A stretch of 16,932 nucleotides of DNA from Paracoccaceae bacterium (GCA_026982275.1 JALSHK010000258.1:1-16932); one strand, 5' to 3'; numbered from the stretch's first letter, positions 6,539 to 15,521 are shown. The notes: generated from the letters alone by a model not told the origin. Numbers and translations are program-made.

Positions 6539-7624
6539 TTAATTGGGCAGCTCGCCATCAATACCTTCGACATAGAAATTGAGGCCTGCCAAGGTGCCAT
6601 CATCGGCAACCTCGCCTTCCGCCAGCCAGACAGAGCCGTCCTGCTTGTTGATCGGGCCGGTAAAGGGGCTGAATTCACCAGAACCAATAGCCGCAATCGT
6701 CGCCTCGGCGCGCGCCACTACATCCGCTGGAAGCTTGTCGGAGAACGGCGCGAATTGCACCATGCCCTCGGCAATACCATCCCAGGTATCCGTGCTTTCC
6801 CATGTGCCATCCATAACCGCTTTTACGCGCTCGATATAGTATGGTCCCCAGTTATCGATGATGCCCGTTAGCTGGGCATTCGGGCCAAATGCCGACATAT
6901 CGGATGCCTGACCAAAGGCATAAACACCTTTTTCTTCCGCGATGGTCATTGCGGCGGGCGAATCTGTGTGCTGCATGATCACATCCACACCCTGCTCGAT
7001 CAGCGCATTGGCCGCATCGGCCTCTTTGCCCGGATCAAACCATGTGTAAACCCACACCACCTTGAACTCCACATCGGGATTTACCGATTTGGCGGCCAGA
7101 TAGGCGGAGTTGATGCCGCGCACCACTTCAGGGATCGGGAAGGAAGCGATATAGCCGATCTTGTTGGTTTCGGTCATCGCGCCGGCAATTTCGCCGATCA
7201 CATAGCGGCCTTCATAAAAACGCGCGGAATATGTAGACACATTCTCGGCCCGCTTATAGCCGGTGGCATGCTCGAACGCCACATCGGGGAAATCCGCTGC
7301 CACATTGATGGTCGGATCCATATAGCCAAAAGACGTGGTAAAAATGATATCCACACCGCTGCGCGCCATCTGGCTCATGACCCGCTCGGCATCCGCCCCT
7401 TCAGGCACGCTTTCCACATAGGAGGTTTCGACCGAGTCACCAAATTCGGCTTCAACCGCCAGGCGACCCTGATCATGGGTCCAGGTCCAGCCCAGATCAC
7501 CGATCGGACCAACATAGATAAAGCCCGCCTTTAGCGGATCGCCGCCGTGAGAGCCAGCGGTTGCGGCCCCCGAAAGGGCAAGGCCCATGGCTGCGGCTGC
7601 CGCCAGTGTTTTGGTAAATTTCAT
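6539..7624 (-). CDS. BMP family ABC transporter substrate-binding protein (purine nucleoside/nucleobase type)
   Basis: Extracytoplasmic receptor of the Bmp/PnrA/NupN family, which binds purine nucleosides or related compounds; 361 aa. ATG at 7624 is chosen because GGAGG precedes it and a clean signal peptide follows (1-23, ending AATA-GS); an in-frame start at 7669 would add 15 basic residues. There is no lipobox cysteine, so it is a soluble periplasmic protein, as usual in Gram-negatives. Family features: AGFIYVGPIGDLGWTWTHDQGR (33-54, aromatic and acidic residues near the ligand), SQMARSGVDIIFTTSFGY (84-101), ARFYEGRYVIGEIAGAM (134-150), GVDVIMQHTDSPA (212-224) and a C-terminal NFYVEGIDGELP. 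It is the last gene of the operon, 31 bp behind the permease stop, with a hairpin between. The exact ligand is inferred from the xanthine dehydrogenase context, not from sequence. Confidence 0.92.
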   Translation of the reverse strand: MKFTKTLAAAAAMGLALSGAATAGSHGGDPLKAGFIYVGPIGDLGWTWTHDQGRLAVEAEFGDSVETSYVESVPEGADAERVMSQMARSGVDIIFTTSFGYMDPTINVAADFPDVAFEHATGYKRAENVSTYSARFYEGRYVIGEIAGAMTETNKIGYIASFPIPEVVRGINSAYLAAKSVNPDVEFKVVWVYTWFDPGKEADAANALIEQGVDVIMQHTDSPAAMTIAEEKGVYAFGQASDMSAFGPNAQLTGIIDNWGPYYIERVKAVMDGTWESTDTWDGIAEGMVQFAPFSDKLPADVVARAEATIAAIGSGEFSPFTGPINKQDGSVWLAEGEVADDGTLAGLNFYVEGIDGELPN

Positions 7625-7648
7625 TTCAAACCTCCGTTTGGATTGTTG

Positions 7649-7667
7649 GCTTCGCCTAATGCGAAGC
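7649..7667 (-). promoter_or_regulatory. Intercistronic hairpin between permease and binding-protein genes
   Basis: GCTTCGC and GCGAAGC (7649-7655 and 7661-7667) form a perfect 7-bp stem with a 5-nt loop holding the permease stop codon (7656-7658). On the transcribed minus strand no U-run follows, so it is not an intrinsic terminator; it may protect or mark a processing site in the mRNA so that binding protein and membrane subunits are made at different levels. The structure is seen; the function is inference. Confidence 0.5.
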
Positions 7668-8588
7668 ATGGAAAGATCGGCCCAGACAGGCCGGCGCGTT
7701 CAGGCTGGCCCGTTTCCGGTCAGCCGACATAATAACCAAAACCACGATCGTTACAATATAGGGTGTCATAGAAAGATACGCCCCCGATATGCTGATGCCC
7801 AGCGCCTGCAAGGATAGCTGCAAAATGGTGATTCCACCAAACATATATGCACCGAGAATAACCCGCCACGGCTTCCACGAGGCAAATACCACAATCGCCA
7901 GCGCAATCCAGCCCACTCCGGCCGTCATGCCCTCGGTCCATTGCGGCACCCGGATCAGGCTGACATAAGCCCCGCCAAGCCCGGCGCAGGCCCCGCCAAA
8001 CATGATCGCGCCGAAGCGGATCAACTGCACATTATAGCCAAGCGAGTGTGCCGCATCGTGATTTTCACCACAGGCCCGCAACACCAGCCCGGCACGGGTG
8101 CGATTCAGGAACCACCACACGGCAATAACCAGCACCAGCGAAAAATAAATTATCGGATCATAGCTGAAAAACAGCTCGCCCAGCACCGGTAGATCGCTCA
8201 GCCCCGGCACTTCCAGCCGCTCCGTGCGTGGCGGTTTGATGCCGTTATAGCTGCGCCCCATCAAAGCGGCCAGCCCAAGCCCGAACATGGTCAGCGCCAG
8301 CCCTGTCGCCACCTGATTGGAAAGCAGATACTGGGTAAGAAAGGCAAAGAGCGTTGAAACAGCCGCCCCGCCAATCGCCCCGCCAACAAAGCCAAGCATC
8401 GGGCTGCCGGTGGTGGTGGCGGTTATAAAGCCGGTCACCGCGCCGATGATCATCATGCCCTCCACACCCAGATTGAGCACGCCGGATTTTTCGACCACCA
8501 GCTCGCCAATGGCCGCCAGCAATATCGGGGTGGCAGCGCCAATAAGCAGCACAATCATCGCCACCGCATTCAGGGAAGAAAAATCCAT
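7656..8588 (-). CDS. BMP-type ABC transporter permease (NupQ/YufQ-like)
   Basis: Inner-membrane subunit of the purine-type importer, 310 aa, of the branched-chain/BMP permease group. It is almost wholly hydrophobic with roughly eight membrane segments. Diagnostic stretches are AAIGELVVEKSGVLNLGVEGMMIIGAV (25-51), where S-G-V-L-N-L-G-V-E-G-M is the signature of this permease class, NQVATGLALTMFGLGLAALMG (91-111), and the cytoplasmic coupling segment RTRAGLVLRACGENHDAAHSLGYNV (163-187), the EAA-like loop that contacts the ATPase. Its ATG overlaps the stop of the upstream permease by one base (TAATG), suggesting coupled translation. The C-terminal tail (RKRASLNAPACLGRSFHASH) is hydrophilic and less family-like. 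Confidence 0.92.
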   Translation of the reverse strand: MDFSSLNAVAMIVLLIGAATPILLAAIGELVVEKSGVLNLGVEGMMIIGAVTGFITATTTGSPMLGFVGGAIGGAAVSTLFAFLTQYLLSNQVATGLALTMFGLGLAALMGRSYNGIKPPRTERLEVPGLSDLPVLGELFFSYDPIIYFSLVLVIAVWWFLNRTRAGLVLRACGENHDAAHSLGYNVQLIRFGAIMFGGACAGLGGAYVSLIRVPQWTEGMTAGVGWIALAIVVFASWKPWRVILGAYMFGGITILQLSLQALGISISGAYLSMTPYIVTIVVLVIMSADRKRASLNAPACLGRSFHASH

Positions 8589-9658
8589 TACACAGCCCTC
8601 CGCATGGGTTTAATCCGGTAGTTGATCAGAATTTCGAACCCGAGCAGGAAAAACAGCATCATGCCCTGAAAAACCGTCACCGCCGCTGCCGGCATCTTTA
8701 ACAGGAACTGCGCGTTTTCACCGCCAATATAGGTGCCGGCCAGGACCACACCCGCCAGCAATATTCCGACCGGGCTAAGCCGCCCGAGAAACGCCACGAT
8801 GATCGCGGTAAAGCCATAGCCAACCGGAAAATCGATGGTCAGCTTGCCCGCCGCGCCCGTTAGCTCAAACAGGCCCGCCAAGCCCGCGGCCGCGCCTGAA
8901 AGCCCCAGGCAGATAGCGATAATGAAAGAAGGATTCACCCCGGCAAAACGCGCCGCGCGGGGCGAATCACCGGTCAGCTTGATCTGGAAGCCGAGCGCGT
9001 GTTTTTGCAAAAGGAAAAACGCCGCAGCCAGCAGGATCAGCATCACCACCCCGCCCGCATCAATCCCGAGGGCCGGAAATACATCGGGCAGCGAGGTCGG
9101 ATCATTGCGCGCCAGATTGCGGCTTTCCGGAAAGCCCATGCCATCGGGCGCGCGCAAAACCCCCTGCACCATTTGCGCCAGAAAGTGTTCGGCCACATAA
9201 ACCAGCATCAGCGATACCAGAATTTCATTGGCGTTAAATCTGATTTTCAGCACCGCCGGAACAAGCGCCCAAAGCGCCCCCCCCAGCGCCGCTGCCAGCG
9301 CCATGAGCGGCAAGATCCACCACCCCGTGCTGCCCCAGAGCGCCAGCCCCACGGCCCCGCCTGCTATCGCGCCCACAATAAATTGCCCCTCGGCCCCGAT
9401 ATTCCATACCCCGGCCCGAAAGCCCAAAGAAAGCCCCATGGCAATCAGGATCAGCGGCGAGGCCTTCACAAACAGCTGTGACAGATTATAGCTATCGACA
9501 AACGGGTCGATAAACAGCAGATAGATCGCCTTGAACGGATCAATCCCCATCGCCCAGAAAAGCACACCCCCGACCAGCATCGTTGCCAGCACCGCCATCA
9601 CCGGCGTCAGGTAAAGCATCGCCCTGGAGGGCGTTGGTCTTTGTTCGAGCCTAAGCAT
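8588..9658 (-). CDS. BMP-type ABC transporter permease (NupP/YufP-like)
   Basis: Second membrane subunit of the importer, 356 aa, typical for the longer of the two permeases. It has an N-terminal membrane anchor (about 17-38), a GFRAGVWNIGAEGQFIVGAIAGG signature (79-101) equivalent to the S-G-V-x-N-L-G-V-E-G motif of its partner, a FNANEILVSLMLVYVAEH segment, an extracytoplasmic loop rich in polar residues, and the coupling loop QIKLTGDSPRAARFAGVNP that meets the ATPase. The ATG overlaps the ATPase stop codon by 8 nt, and its own stop overlaps the next permease by one base. The two distinct permeases together imply a heterodimeric channel. Confidence 0.92.
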   Translation of the reverse strand: MLRLEQRPTPSRAMLYLTPVMAVLATMLVGGVLFWAMGIDPFKAIYLLFIDPFVDSYNLSQLFVKASPLILIAMGLSLGFRAGVWNIGAEGQFIVGAIAGGAVGLALWGSTGWWILPLMALAAALGGALWALVPAVLKIRFNANEILVSLMLVYVAEHFLAQMVQGVLRAPDGMGFPESRNLARNDPTSLPDVFPALGIDAGGVVMLILLAAAFFLLQKHALGFQIKLTGDSPRAARFAGVNPSFIIAICLGLSGAAAGLAGLFELTGAAGKLTIDFPVGYGFTAIIVAFLGRLSPVGILLAGVVLAGTYIGGENAQFLLKMPAAAVTVFQGMMLFFLLGFEILINYRIKPMRRAV

Positions 9659-11162
9659 CGGCCGCTCCTTCCAGTTCTCCGCCCATCATCAGGCCTATTT
9701 CTTCGATCGTCAGCCCCTTGGCGGGCTGGGGCCTGCTGAGCCGCCCCTCCGAAAGCACCGCAAATGTATCGGATATTTCCATCAGCTCATCCAGATCCTG
9801 ACTGATCACAACCACCGCCGCGCCTTTTTCCGCCAACTGGCGCAGCGCCTGCCGGATGGAGGCCGCAGCCGCCGCATCCACCCCCCATGTAGGCTGGTTC
9901 ACCACCAGCACTTCAGGGCCCTGCAACACCTCGCGCCCGATCACGAATTTCTGCAAATTCCCGCCCGATAGCGCCTTGGCCGCCACCTGCACCCCCGGGG
10001 TGCGCACATCAAATTGCTGCACGATATCCTGCGCAAATCCAGCGGTTTTGCGATAGTTCACCACCCCGCGCGGCGCCAGGGATTTGCGGATCTTTCCGGT
10101 AAGCAGCGCGTTTTGCACAAGGCTCATCATCGGGGCCGCCGCATGGCCCAGCCGCTCTTCGGGCGCGCTCAGCAAGCCCAGCTCGCGCCGCCGGTTCGGG
10201 CCGGTATCACCAATGGGCGCGCCATCAAGCCGGATCATTTCAGCCGAGACCTTTTCCTCGCCAGACAGCACCGCCAGCACCTCGTCCTGCCCATTGCCCG
10301 CCACGCCGCCAATGCCCAGAATCTCGCCCTTGCGCAGGGTAAAAGACACATCCTTCAGGCTGGTGCCAAACGGATCCTTGGAGGGCAGCTCCAGATTTTC
10401 GACCACCAGCGCATCGGCGCCCGGATTGAATTCGGTGGCCGCATGGATTTCCAGCTCGCCGCCGATCATCATTTCTGCCAGCGATTTTGCGGTTTCCTCT
10501 TTCGGGGTGCAGGTATCCACCACCTTGCCCATGCGCAGGATCGTCGCGTGATCACAAAGCGCCAGAATTTCATCGAGCTTATGGGAGATATAAAGGATCG
10601 CCACCCCGTCTGCCGATAGTTTTCGCAGGGTGCCAAATAGCACCTCCACCTCTTGCGGGGTCAAAACGCTGGTTGGCTCGTCCATGATCAGCAGGCGAGG
10701 ATTTTGCAGCAAGCAGCGAATAATCTCCACCCGTTGCCGCTCCCCGACCGACATATCGCCGATCAGCCGGTCCGGATCCAGCGGCAACCCGTAATTCTGG
10801 CTCACCTCGCGGATTTTCTCCGACAGCTCTTTGCGATTGGGGGCGTCATCCATGCCAAGGGTGATATTTTCCGCCACGGTTAGCGCTTCGAACAGCGAGA
10901 AATGCTGGAATACCATCGATACCCCCGAGCCGCGCGCCACCGAGGGCTTGGCGGGCGCATAGGGCGCGCCGTTCAGGATCATCTCGCCCTCGTCGGGCTT
11001 CACCAAACCATAGATCATCTTTACAAGGGTGGATTTTCCCGCGCCGTTTTCCCCCAGCAGCGCGTGGATTTCGCCCTCCTGAATATCAAAGGAAATATCG
11101 TCGTTGGCTTTCACCCCCGGATAGCTTTTTGACAGATGTTTGATTTCCAGCAAAACCCTCAT
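9651..11162 (-). CDS. BMP-type ABC transporter ATP-binding protein with two nucleotide-binding domains (NupO/YufO-like)
   Basis: Energy-coupling subunit of the importer, 503 aa, a tandem ATPase like sugar RbsA and nucleoside NupO. Domain 1 is canonical: Walker A GENGAGKST (37-45), Q-loop Q86, signature MSVGERQ (137-143), Walker B LLIMDEP (157-163), switch H194. Domain 2 is degenerate: GGVAGNGQDE (285-294) replaces Walker A and lacks the lysine, the signature LSGGNLQ (398-404) is intact, Walker B reads VLVVNQPT with N and Q for the usual D-E (418-425), and Q455 stands in for the switch histidine. This asymmetry, with one catalytic site, is normal for the BMP/RbsA-type transporters. ATG at 11162 overlaps the xdhC stop by four bases (ATGA), tying transport to xanthine dehydrogenase in one operon. 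Confidence 0.94.
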   Translation of the reverse strand: MRVLLEIKHLSKSYPGVKANDDISFDIQEGEIHALLGENGAGKSTLVKMIYGLVKPDEGEMILNGAPYAPAKPSVARGSGVSMVFQHFSLFEALTVAENITLGMDDAPNRKELSEKIREVSQNYGLPLDPDRLIGDMSVGERQRVEIIRCLLQNPRLLIMDEPTSVLTPQEVEVLFGTLRKLSADGVAILYISHKLDEILALCDHATILRMGKVVDTCTPKEETAKSLAEMMIGGELEIHAATEFNPGADALVVENLELPSKDPFGTSLKDVSFTLRKGEILGIGGVAGNGQDEVLAVLSGEEKVSAEMIRLDGAPIGDTGPNRRRELGLLSAPEERLGHAAAPMMSLVQNALLTGKIRKSLAPRGVVNYRKTAGFAQDIVQQFDVRTPGVQVAAKALSGGNLQKFVIGREVLQGPEVLVVNQPTWGVDAAAAASIRQALRQLAEKGAAVVVISQDLDELMEISDTFAVLSEGRLSRPQPAKGLTIEEIGLMMGGELEGAADA

Positions 11163-11929
11163 GCGCGGCCCTCTCCCCTTGGCTCTTTCATTTCATTCTG
11201 TGCGCGCATTAACCAATGCGCAACCCCTATCGCTATGCCCGCCGGTGTTTTCCCCAGCGCAGGGTCCCCGATCGGGCATTGCAGGCGCTTCAGGCGCTCA
11301 TCTCTATGGCCAAGCTCGCGCAAACGCTTCAAAAATATGGTTTTTTTGGTGGCAGAACCGATCAAGCCCAGATGGCCAAAAGGCCGGCTCAACACCTGAT
11401 GGCAGATTTCCAGATCATGGGCGTGGGAATGGGTCAGCACAAAATGAAAGGCCTCATCGGGGGCCAAGGCCACCGCCGCCGCCGGATTGGCATGGATAAG
11501 CGGGTTTTTCGCCCCGGGCGGAAAGCGCGCTTCGGCCACATCCACCCAGCTCATCGCAAAGGGCAAGCCCGCCAGCACCCGCATAATCTCGCGGCCCACA
11601 TGCCCCGCCCCGTATAGAAATACCGGCTGCAAAACCGCCGCCGCCTCGCGCGGGCCGCGCCGGAACAAAAGCTCCACCCGCCCGCCGCAGCATTGCCCGA
11701 TCTCCGGCCCCAGCGCCACGCTTTGATGATCTTCCACCGCGCCGCTTTCCAGCATTTTGCGCGCGTGTTTTGCCGCATTCCATTCCAGCACCCCGCCGCC
11801 AATGGTGCCGCTTTGCCCGCCCTGCCAAACCTGCATTTCCGCCCCCGCCTCGCGCGGGGCAGAGCCATGAACGGCCCGCACCATAACGCGCATGCAGGCG
11901 GCCTGTGTGATATCCGCGCCATCCGCCAT
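11159..11929 (-). CDS. xdhC: Xanthine dehydrogenase accessory protein XdhC
   Basis: Cytoplasmic maturation factor that binds molybdenum cofactor, promotes its sulfuration and inserts it into xanthine dehydrogenase; it is not part of the final enzyme. 256 aa, slightly short of R. capsulatus XdhC (about 300). The N-terminal CoxI/XdhC domain shows VRAVHGSAPREAGAEM (17-32), GTIGGGVLEW (41-50) and the conserved cysteine pair in GPEIGQCCGGRVEL (74-87, C80 and C81). The C-terminal part is a Rossmann fold with FLYGAGHVG (104-112), and LGLIGSATKK and CPIGDPALGKTPAGIAIGVAHWL later on, as in the family. The gene follows xdhB with a one-base stop/start overlap (TAATG), the usual xdhA-xdhB-xdhC order of Rhodobacter. 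Confidence 0.93.
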   Translation of the reverse strand: MADGADITQAACMRVMVRAVHGSAPREAGAEMQVWQGGQSGTIGGGVLEWNAAKHARKMLESGAVEDHQSVALGPEIGQCCGGRVELLFRRGPREAAAVLQPVFLYGAGHVGREIMRVLAGLPFAMSWVDVAEARFPPGAKNPLIHANPAAAVALAPDEAFHFVLTHSHAHDLEICHQVLSRPFGHLGLIGSATKKTIFLKRLRELGHRDERLKRLQCPIGDPALGKTPAGIAIGVAHWLMRAQNEMKEPRGEGRA

Positions 11930-14172
11930 TAGCGCGGCAGCGCCATCAATAGCCGCTCGGCAGTGGCGGGGGCATCGATATTCGCCTCGCCGCCCCCGGC
12001 CTTCACCGCATCCGACAGCGCCATAAACACCGACATCCCCAGCACAAAGGGCGGCTCGCCCACGGCCTTGGAGCGGTAAATGGTTTTCTCGCGGTTGGCC
12101 CCGTCCCAGAGCGCCACGTTGAATTCGTCAGGCATATCGGAAGCGCAGGGGATCTTGTAGGTCGCCGGAGCCGCCGTTAGCAACCGGCCATCCTCGGCCC
12201 AGCGCAATTCCTCGATCGTCAGCCAGCCAGCCCCTTGCACAAAGGCCCCCTCGACCTGCCCGATATCCAGCGCAGGATTGAGGCTATGGCCGACATCATG
12301 CAGGATATCCGTGCGCAGAATGCGGTTTTCGCCCGTAAGCGTATCCAGCTCTACCTCGCTGACCGCCGCGCCATAAGCAAAATAGAGAAAAGGCCGGCCC
12401 TTGCCCGCCATCCGGTCCCATTGCAGTTTCGGCGTTTTGTAAAACCCCGTGGCGGAAAGGGATATCCGCGCCATATAGGCCTGTGAAACCAGCTCGGCAA
12501 AGGGCATTTCATGCGCGCCAACCCGCACCTGCCCATTCGCAAAAACCACCTCGCCGCCCCATTTTTCAGCGGCAAATTCCACCAGCCGCGCCTTGATCCT
12601 GCTACAGGCATCCTTGCAGGCCATGCCGTTCAGATCCGCGCCGGAGCTGGCGGCGGTGGCCGAGGTATTGGGCACCTTGCCGGTATCGGTGGCGGTGATC
12701 CTGATCGCCTCGATCCCGAGGCCGAACACCTCTGCCGCCACCTGCGCCACCTTGGTATTCAGCCCCTGCCCCATTTCGGTGCCGCCATGATTGAGCTGCA
12801 CCGAACCATCGGCGTAAACATGCACCAAAGCCCCCGCCTGATTCAGAAATGTCAGGGTAAAGGATATGCCGAATTTCACCGGCACCAGTGACAGGCCGCG
12901 CTTGATCACGGGCGAGGCCGCATTGAATGCCGCGATCTCTTTGCGCCGCTTTTCATAGCCGGAAGTCTCGGCCAGTTGCGCCACCAGCTCATGGGAAATG
13001 CTATCCTCCACCGGCATATGATAGGGGGTGAGATCACCTGAAGCCGCATAGAAATTCGCTTGCCGCACCGCCAGCGGGTCCAGCCCGAGCGCGTCGGCGA
13101 TATGCTCGATCACCCGCTCGATGCCAAGGATCCCCTGCGGGCCGCCAAAGCCGCGATAGGCGGTGTTGCTCTGGGTATTGGTGCGCAAGCGGTGCGAGGT
13201 GATTTTGGCATTGGGCAGGTGATAGGCGTTATCCGCGTGCAGCATGGCGCGGTCGGCCACGGGGTGCGAAAGATCCAGCGCCCAGCCGCATTTCACAAAA
13301 TGCTCGAAGATCACGCTTTGAATCTTGCCATCCGGCCCAAAACCCGCGCTATATTTAATGCGAAAATCATGGCGCTTGCCGGTGATCACCATATCATCAT
13401 CGCGGTCATAGCGCATTTTGGCAGGGCGGTTCAGGCGCAAAGCCACCACCGCACAGCTCACCGCCAGCGCATTGCCCTGGGATTCCTTGCCGCCAAAGCC
13501 ACCCCCCATGCGGCGGGTTTCGACCCGCACGCCGTGAAACGGAATATCGAGCGCCTCGGCCACCTTATGCTGGATCTCGGTGGGGTGCTGGGTAGAGGAG
13601 ACCACCCGCACATCGCCCTCTTCGGGCAGGGCATAGGCGGCTTGGCCTTCGAGATAAAAATGCTCCTGCCCGCCGATTTCGAACTGCCCCGACACCCGAT
13701 GCGGCGCGGCTTCCAGCGCGGCATCGGCATCACCAATGGCGAAGGTCAGCGGGGCATCAAAGGTGCTGCCTGCCTCGATCGCCTGATCCAGCGTCACCAG
13801 CGGGGTTTTTTCGGCATATTCCACCCGCCCGAGCCGCGCCGCGCGCCGCGCATTCAGATGGCTATCCGCCACCACCAAAAACAGCGGCTGGCCGATATAA
13901 TGCACGGTTCCCACCGCCAGAAGCGGCTCGTCATGCGCGGAAGGGGATACATCGTTCTGGCCCGGCAGATCCGCCGCCACCAGCACCTCGATCACGCCTG
14001 TGGCCCCGCGCACCGCCGCCAGATCCAGCGTGAAATCCGCATGGGCCTTTTCAGACAACCCGAAGGCCAGATGCACCGCATTGGCGGGCAGCGGATAATC
14101 ATCCACATAGCGCGCCTGCCCGCTTACATGGGCCGGCCCGCTATCATGACGGATAGATTTTGCAACGCTCAT
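11929..14172 (-). CDS. xdhB: Xanthine dehydrogenase molybdopterin-binding subunit XdhB
   Basis: Catalytic molybdenum subunit that hydroxylates hypoxanthine to xanthine and xanthine to urate; 747 aa, close to R. capsulatus XdhB (777). Molybdopterin contacts are visible: STQHP (193-197), GGGFGGKES (223-231), NTAYRGFGGPQG (336-347), TEMGQGLN and SSGADLNGMACKDAC. Active-site residues align with those of the R. capsulatus enzyme: E230 (GluB232) and R308 in DRAMLH (ArgB310), which position the purine and separate xanthine dehydrogenases from aldehyde oxidases, and E706 in VGEPPF (GluB730), the general base. All are intact, so an active purine-oxidising enzyme is expected. The ATG at 14172 overlaps the xdhA stop by four bases (ATGA). 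Electrons pass to XdhA. Confidence 0.96.
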   Translation of the reverse strand: MSVAKSIRHDSGPAHVSGQARYVDDYPLPANAVHLAFGLSEKAHADFTLDLAAVRGATGVIEVLVAADLPGQNDVSPSAHDEPLLAVGTVHYIGQPLFLVVADSHLNARRAARLGRVEYAEKTPLVTLDQAIEAGSTFDAPLTFAIGDADAALEAAPHRVSGQFEIGGQEHFYLEGQAAYALPEEGDVRVVSSTQHPTEIQHKVAEALDIPFHGVRVETRRMGGGFGGKESQGNALAVSCAVVALRLNRPAKMRYDRDDDMVITGKRHDFRIKYSAGFGPDGKIQSVIFEHFVKCGWALDLSHPVADRAMLHADNAYHLPNAKITSHRLRTNTQSNTAYRGFGGPQGILGIERVIEHIADALGLDPLAVRQANFYAASGDLTPYHMPVEDSISHELVAQLAETSGYEKRRKEIAAFNAASPVIKRGLSLVPVKFGISFTLTFLNQAGALVHVYADGSVQLNHGGTEMGQGLNTKVAQVAAEVFGLGIEAIRITATDTGKVPNTSATAASSGADLNGMACKDACSRIKARLVEFAAEKWGGEVVFANGQVRVGAHEMPFAELVSQAYMARISLSATGFYKTPKLQWDRMAGKGRPFLYFAYGAAVSEVELDTLTGENRILRTDILHDVGHSLNPALDIGQVEGAFVQGAGWLTIEELRWAEDGRLLTAAPATYKIPCASDMPDEFNVALWDGANREKTIYRSKAVGEPPFVLGMSVFMALSDAVKAGGGEANIDAPATAERLLMALPR

Positions 14173-15521
14173 GATGCCCCTCCCACAACCCGCACCTGCT
14201 CGATGCCGGTTTGCTCCAGATAAAACCGCTTCAGCAGGTTTTGCGCCAGAACCAGCCGGTATGCCGCGCTGCCGCGCTGGTCCGAGATCGGGGTGTAATC
14301 CCTAGTGAATTCCGCCTGCGCCTTGGTGATGGTTGCCTCGTTCCAGCGCTGGCCAAGCAAGGCCGCCTCCACCGCTTTGGCCCGCCTGGGCGTGGCGGCC
14401 ATGCCGCCAAAAGCAATGCGGGCCTTGGTGACTATGCCATCCGCAATCGCGATATTAAACGCGCCGCAAAGCGCCGAAATATCCTGATCGAAGCGTTTGG
14501 ATATTTTATAAACCCCCAGCGTATCGGCCTGTTCGGGAATGAAGATACTCTCGATAAATTCGCCCTCGGCGCGGTCCTGCACCCCGTAGTCCAGATAAAA
14601 ATCCTCCAGCAAAATCTCGCGGCGCGCCTCGCCCTTGCGCAGCGTGAGGCTGGCCTCCAGCGCGATCAGCGCGGGGGGGGTGTCGGCAATGGGCGAGCCA
14701 TTGGCGATATTGCCGCCCAGCGTGGCGGAATTGCGCACCTGCACCGAGCCGAACCGGCGCAGCATCTCGGCAAATTGCGGATATTTCCCCACCATCGCGC
14801 CGCGCAGCCGCGCCAGCAATACCCCCGCGCCAATCCGCATACCGCCAATTTCATGCTCGATATTTTGCAGCGCCGTGATCCGGTTGAGAAACGCCAGCCT
14901 GGCGGGCTGCTTCAGCTCTTTGGTCAGCACCAGCCCCACCTCGGTCGCGCCCGCCACCAGCGTGGCATCGGGGTTTTTCTCATACCAGCCCGCAAAAGCC
15001 TCCAGCTCGGTAAAGCCCGCCCCGGGCAGCGCTGCAATCAGCGCGGCCTCATCTGCGCCTTTTGGCACCGGCTGATCCTCTACCGCCTTGGCGGCGCGCA
15101 AAATCGGCGCATAGCCGGTGCAGCGGCACAGGTTTCCCGCCAGCACATCCGCATGATCCTGACGCCCCTCGCGATGCGCCGATACCAAAGACATCACAAT
15201 CCCCGGGGTGCAAAAGCCGCATTGCGAGCCATGATGCTCGACCATAGCCACCTGCACCGGATGATCCCCGCCCAGCGCCTCGACGGTGGTGACGGATTTG
15301 CCCTGCATCTGGCCCAGCAACAACACACAGGCATTCACCGCCCGATGCACAATCCGGCCATCTTCCATAGCCGCCACCTGCACCGTGCAGGCGCCGCAAT
15401 CGCCCTCGTTGCAGCCCTCCTTGGTGCCGGTCAGCCCGCGCTCGAGGCGGATAAAATCAAGCAGGGTCATCGAGGCATTTTCGGCCTCTGTCACCGCACC
15501 ATTCAGCACAAATGAAATCAT
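14169..15521 (-). CDS. xdhA: Xanthine dehydrogenase iron-sulfur/FAD subunit XdhA
   Basis: Electron-transfer subunit carrying two 2Fe-2S clusters and FAD, passing electrons from the molybdenum site of XdhB to NAD+; 450 aa (R. capsulatus XdhA about 460). The plant-ferredoxin-like domain binds its cluster through C37, C42, C45 (GCNEGDCGAC) and C65; the helical second domain uses C101, C104 (CGFC) and C132, C134 (CRC). The FAD domain shows VAGATEVG (189-196) and TLGGNIANGSPIAD (267-280). All eight cluster cysteines are present. The ATG follows the uraH stop codon with no gap (TAGATG). A run of eight C on the coding strand (14673-14680) encodes T281-P282-P283. The two-gene split of the enzyme, rather than a single fused polypeptide, is the Rhodobacter arrangement. 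Confidence 0.96.
   Translation of the reverse strand: MISFVLNGAVTEAENASMTLLDFIRLERGLTGTKEGCNEGDCGACTVQVAAMEDGRIVHRAVNACVLLLGQMQGKSVTTVEALGGDHPVQVAMVEHHGSQCGFCTPGIVMSLVSAHREGRQDHADVLAGNLCRCTGYAPILRAAKAVEDQPVPKGADEAALIAALPGAGFTELEAFAGWYEKNPDATLVAGATEVGLVLTKELKQPARLAFLNRITALQNIEHEIGGMRIGAGVLLARLRGAMVGKYPQFAEMLRRFGSVQVRNSATLGGNIANGSPIADTPPALIALEASLTLRKGEARREILLEDFYLDYGVQDRAEGEFIESIFIPEQADTLGVYKISKRFDQDISALCGAFNIAIADGIVTKARIAFGGMAATPRRAKAVEAALLGQRWNEATITKAQAEFTRDYTPISDQRGSAAYRLVLAQNLLKRFYLEQTGIEQVRVVGGAS

Noticed and set aside
9651..11162. Loss of Walker A lysine and Walker B acidic residues in the second ATPase domain as a sign of a decaying gene
   Set aside because: A degenerate second nucleotide-binding domain is normal for BMP/RbsA-type tandem ATPases; the first domain is fully intact.
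14211..15515. Long open frame (434 codons) on the plus strand opposite xdhA, and similar ones opposite xdhB (13060-14223), the CoA-transferase (3846-4994) and potF (118-939)
   Set aside because: They mirror genuine genes with clear family motifs. Their products are rich in R, H, Q, I and G and match no family, as expected when the antisense frame of a GC-rich gene lacks stop codons.
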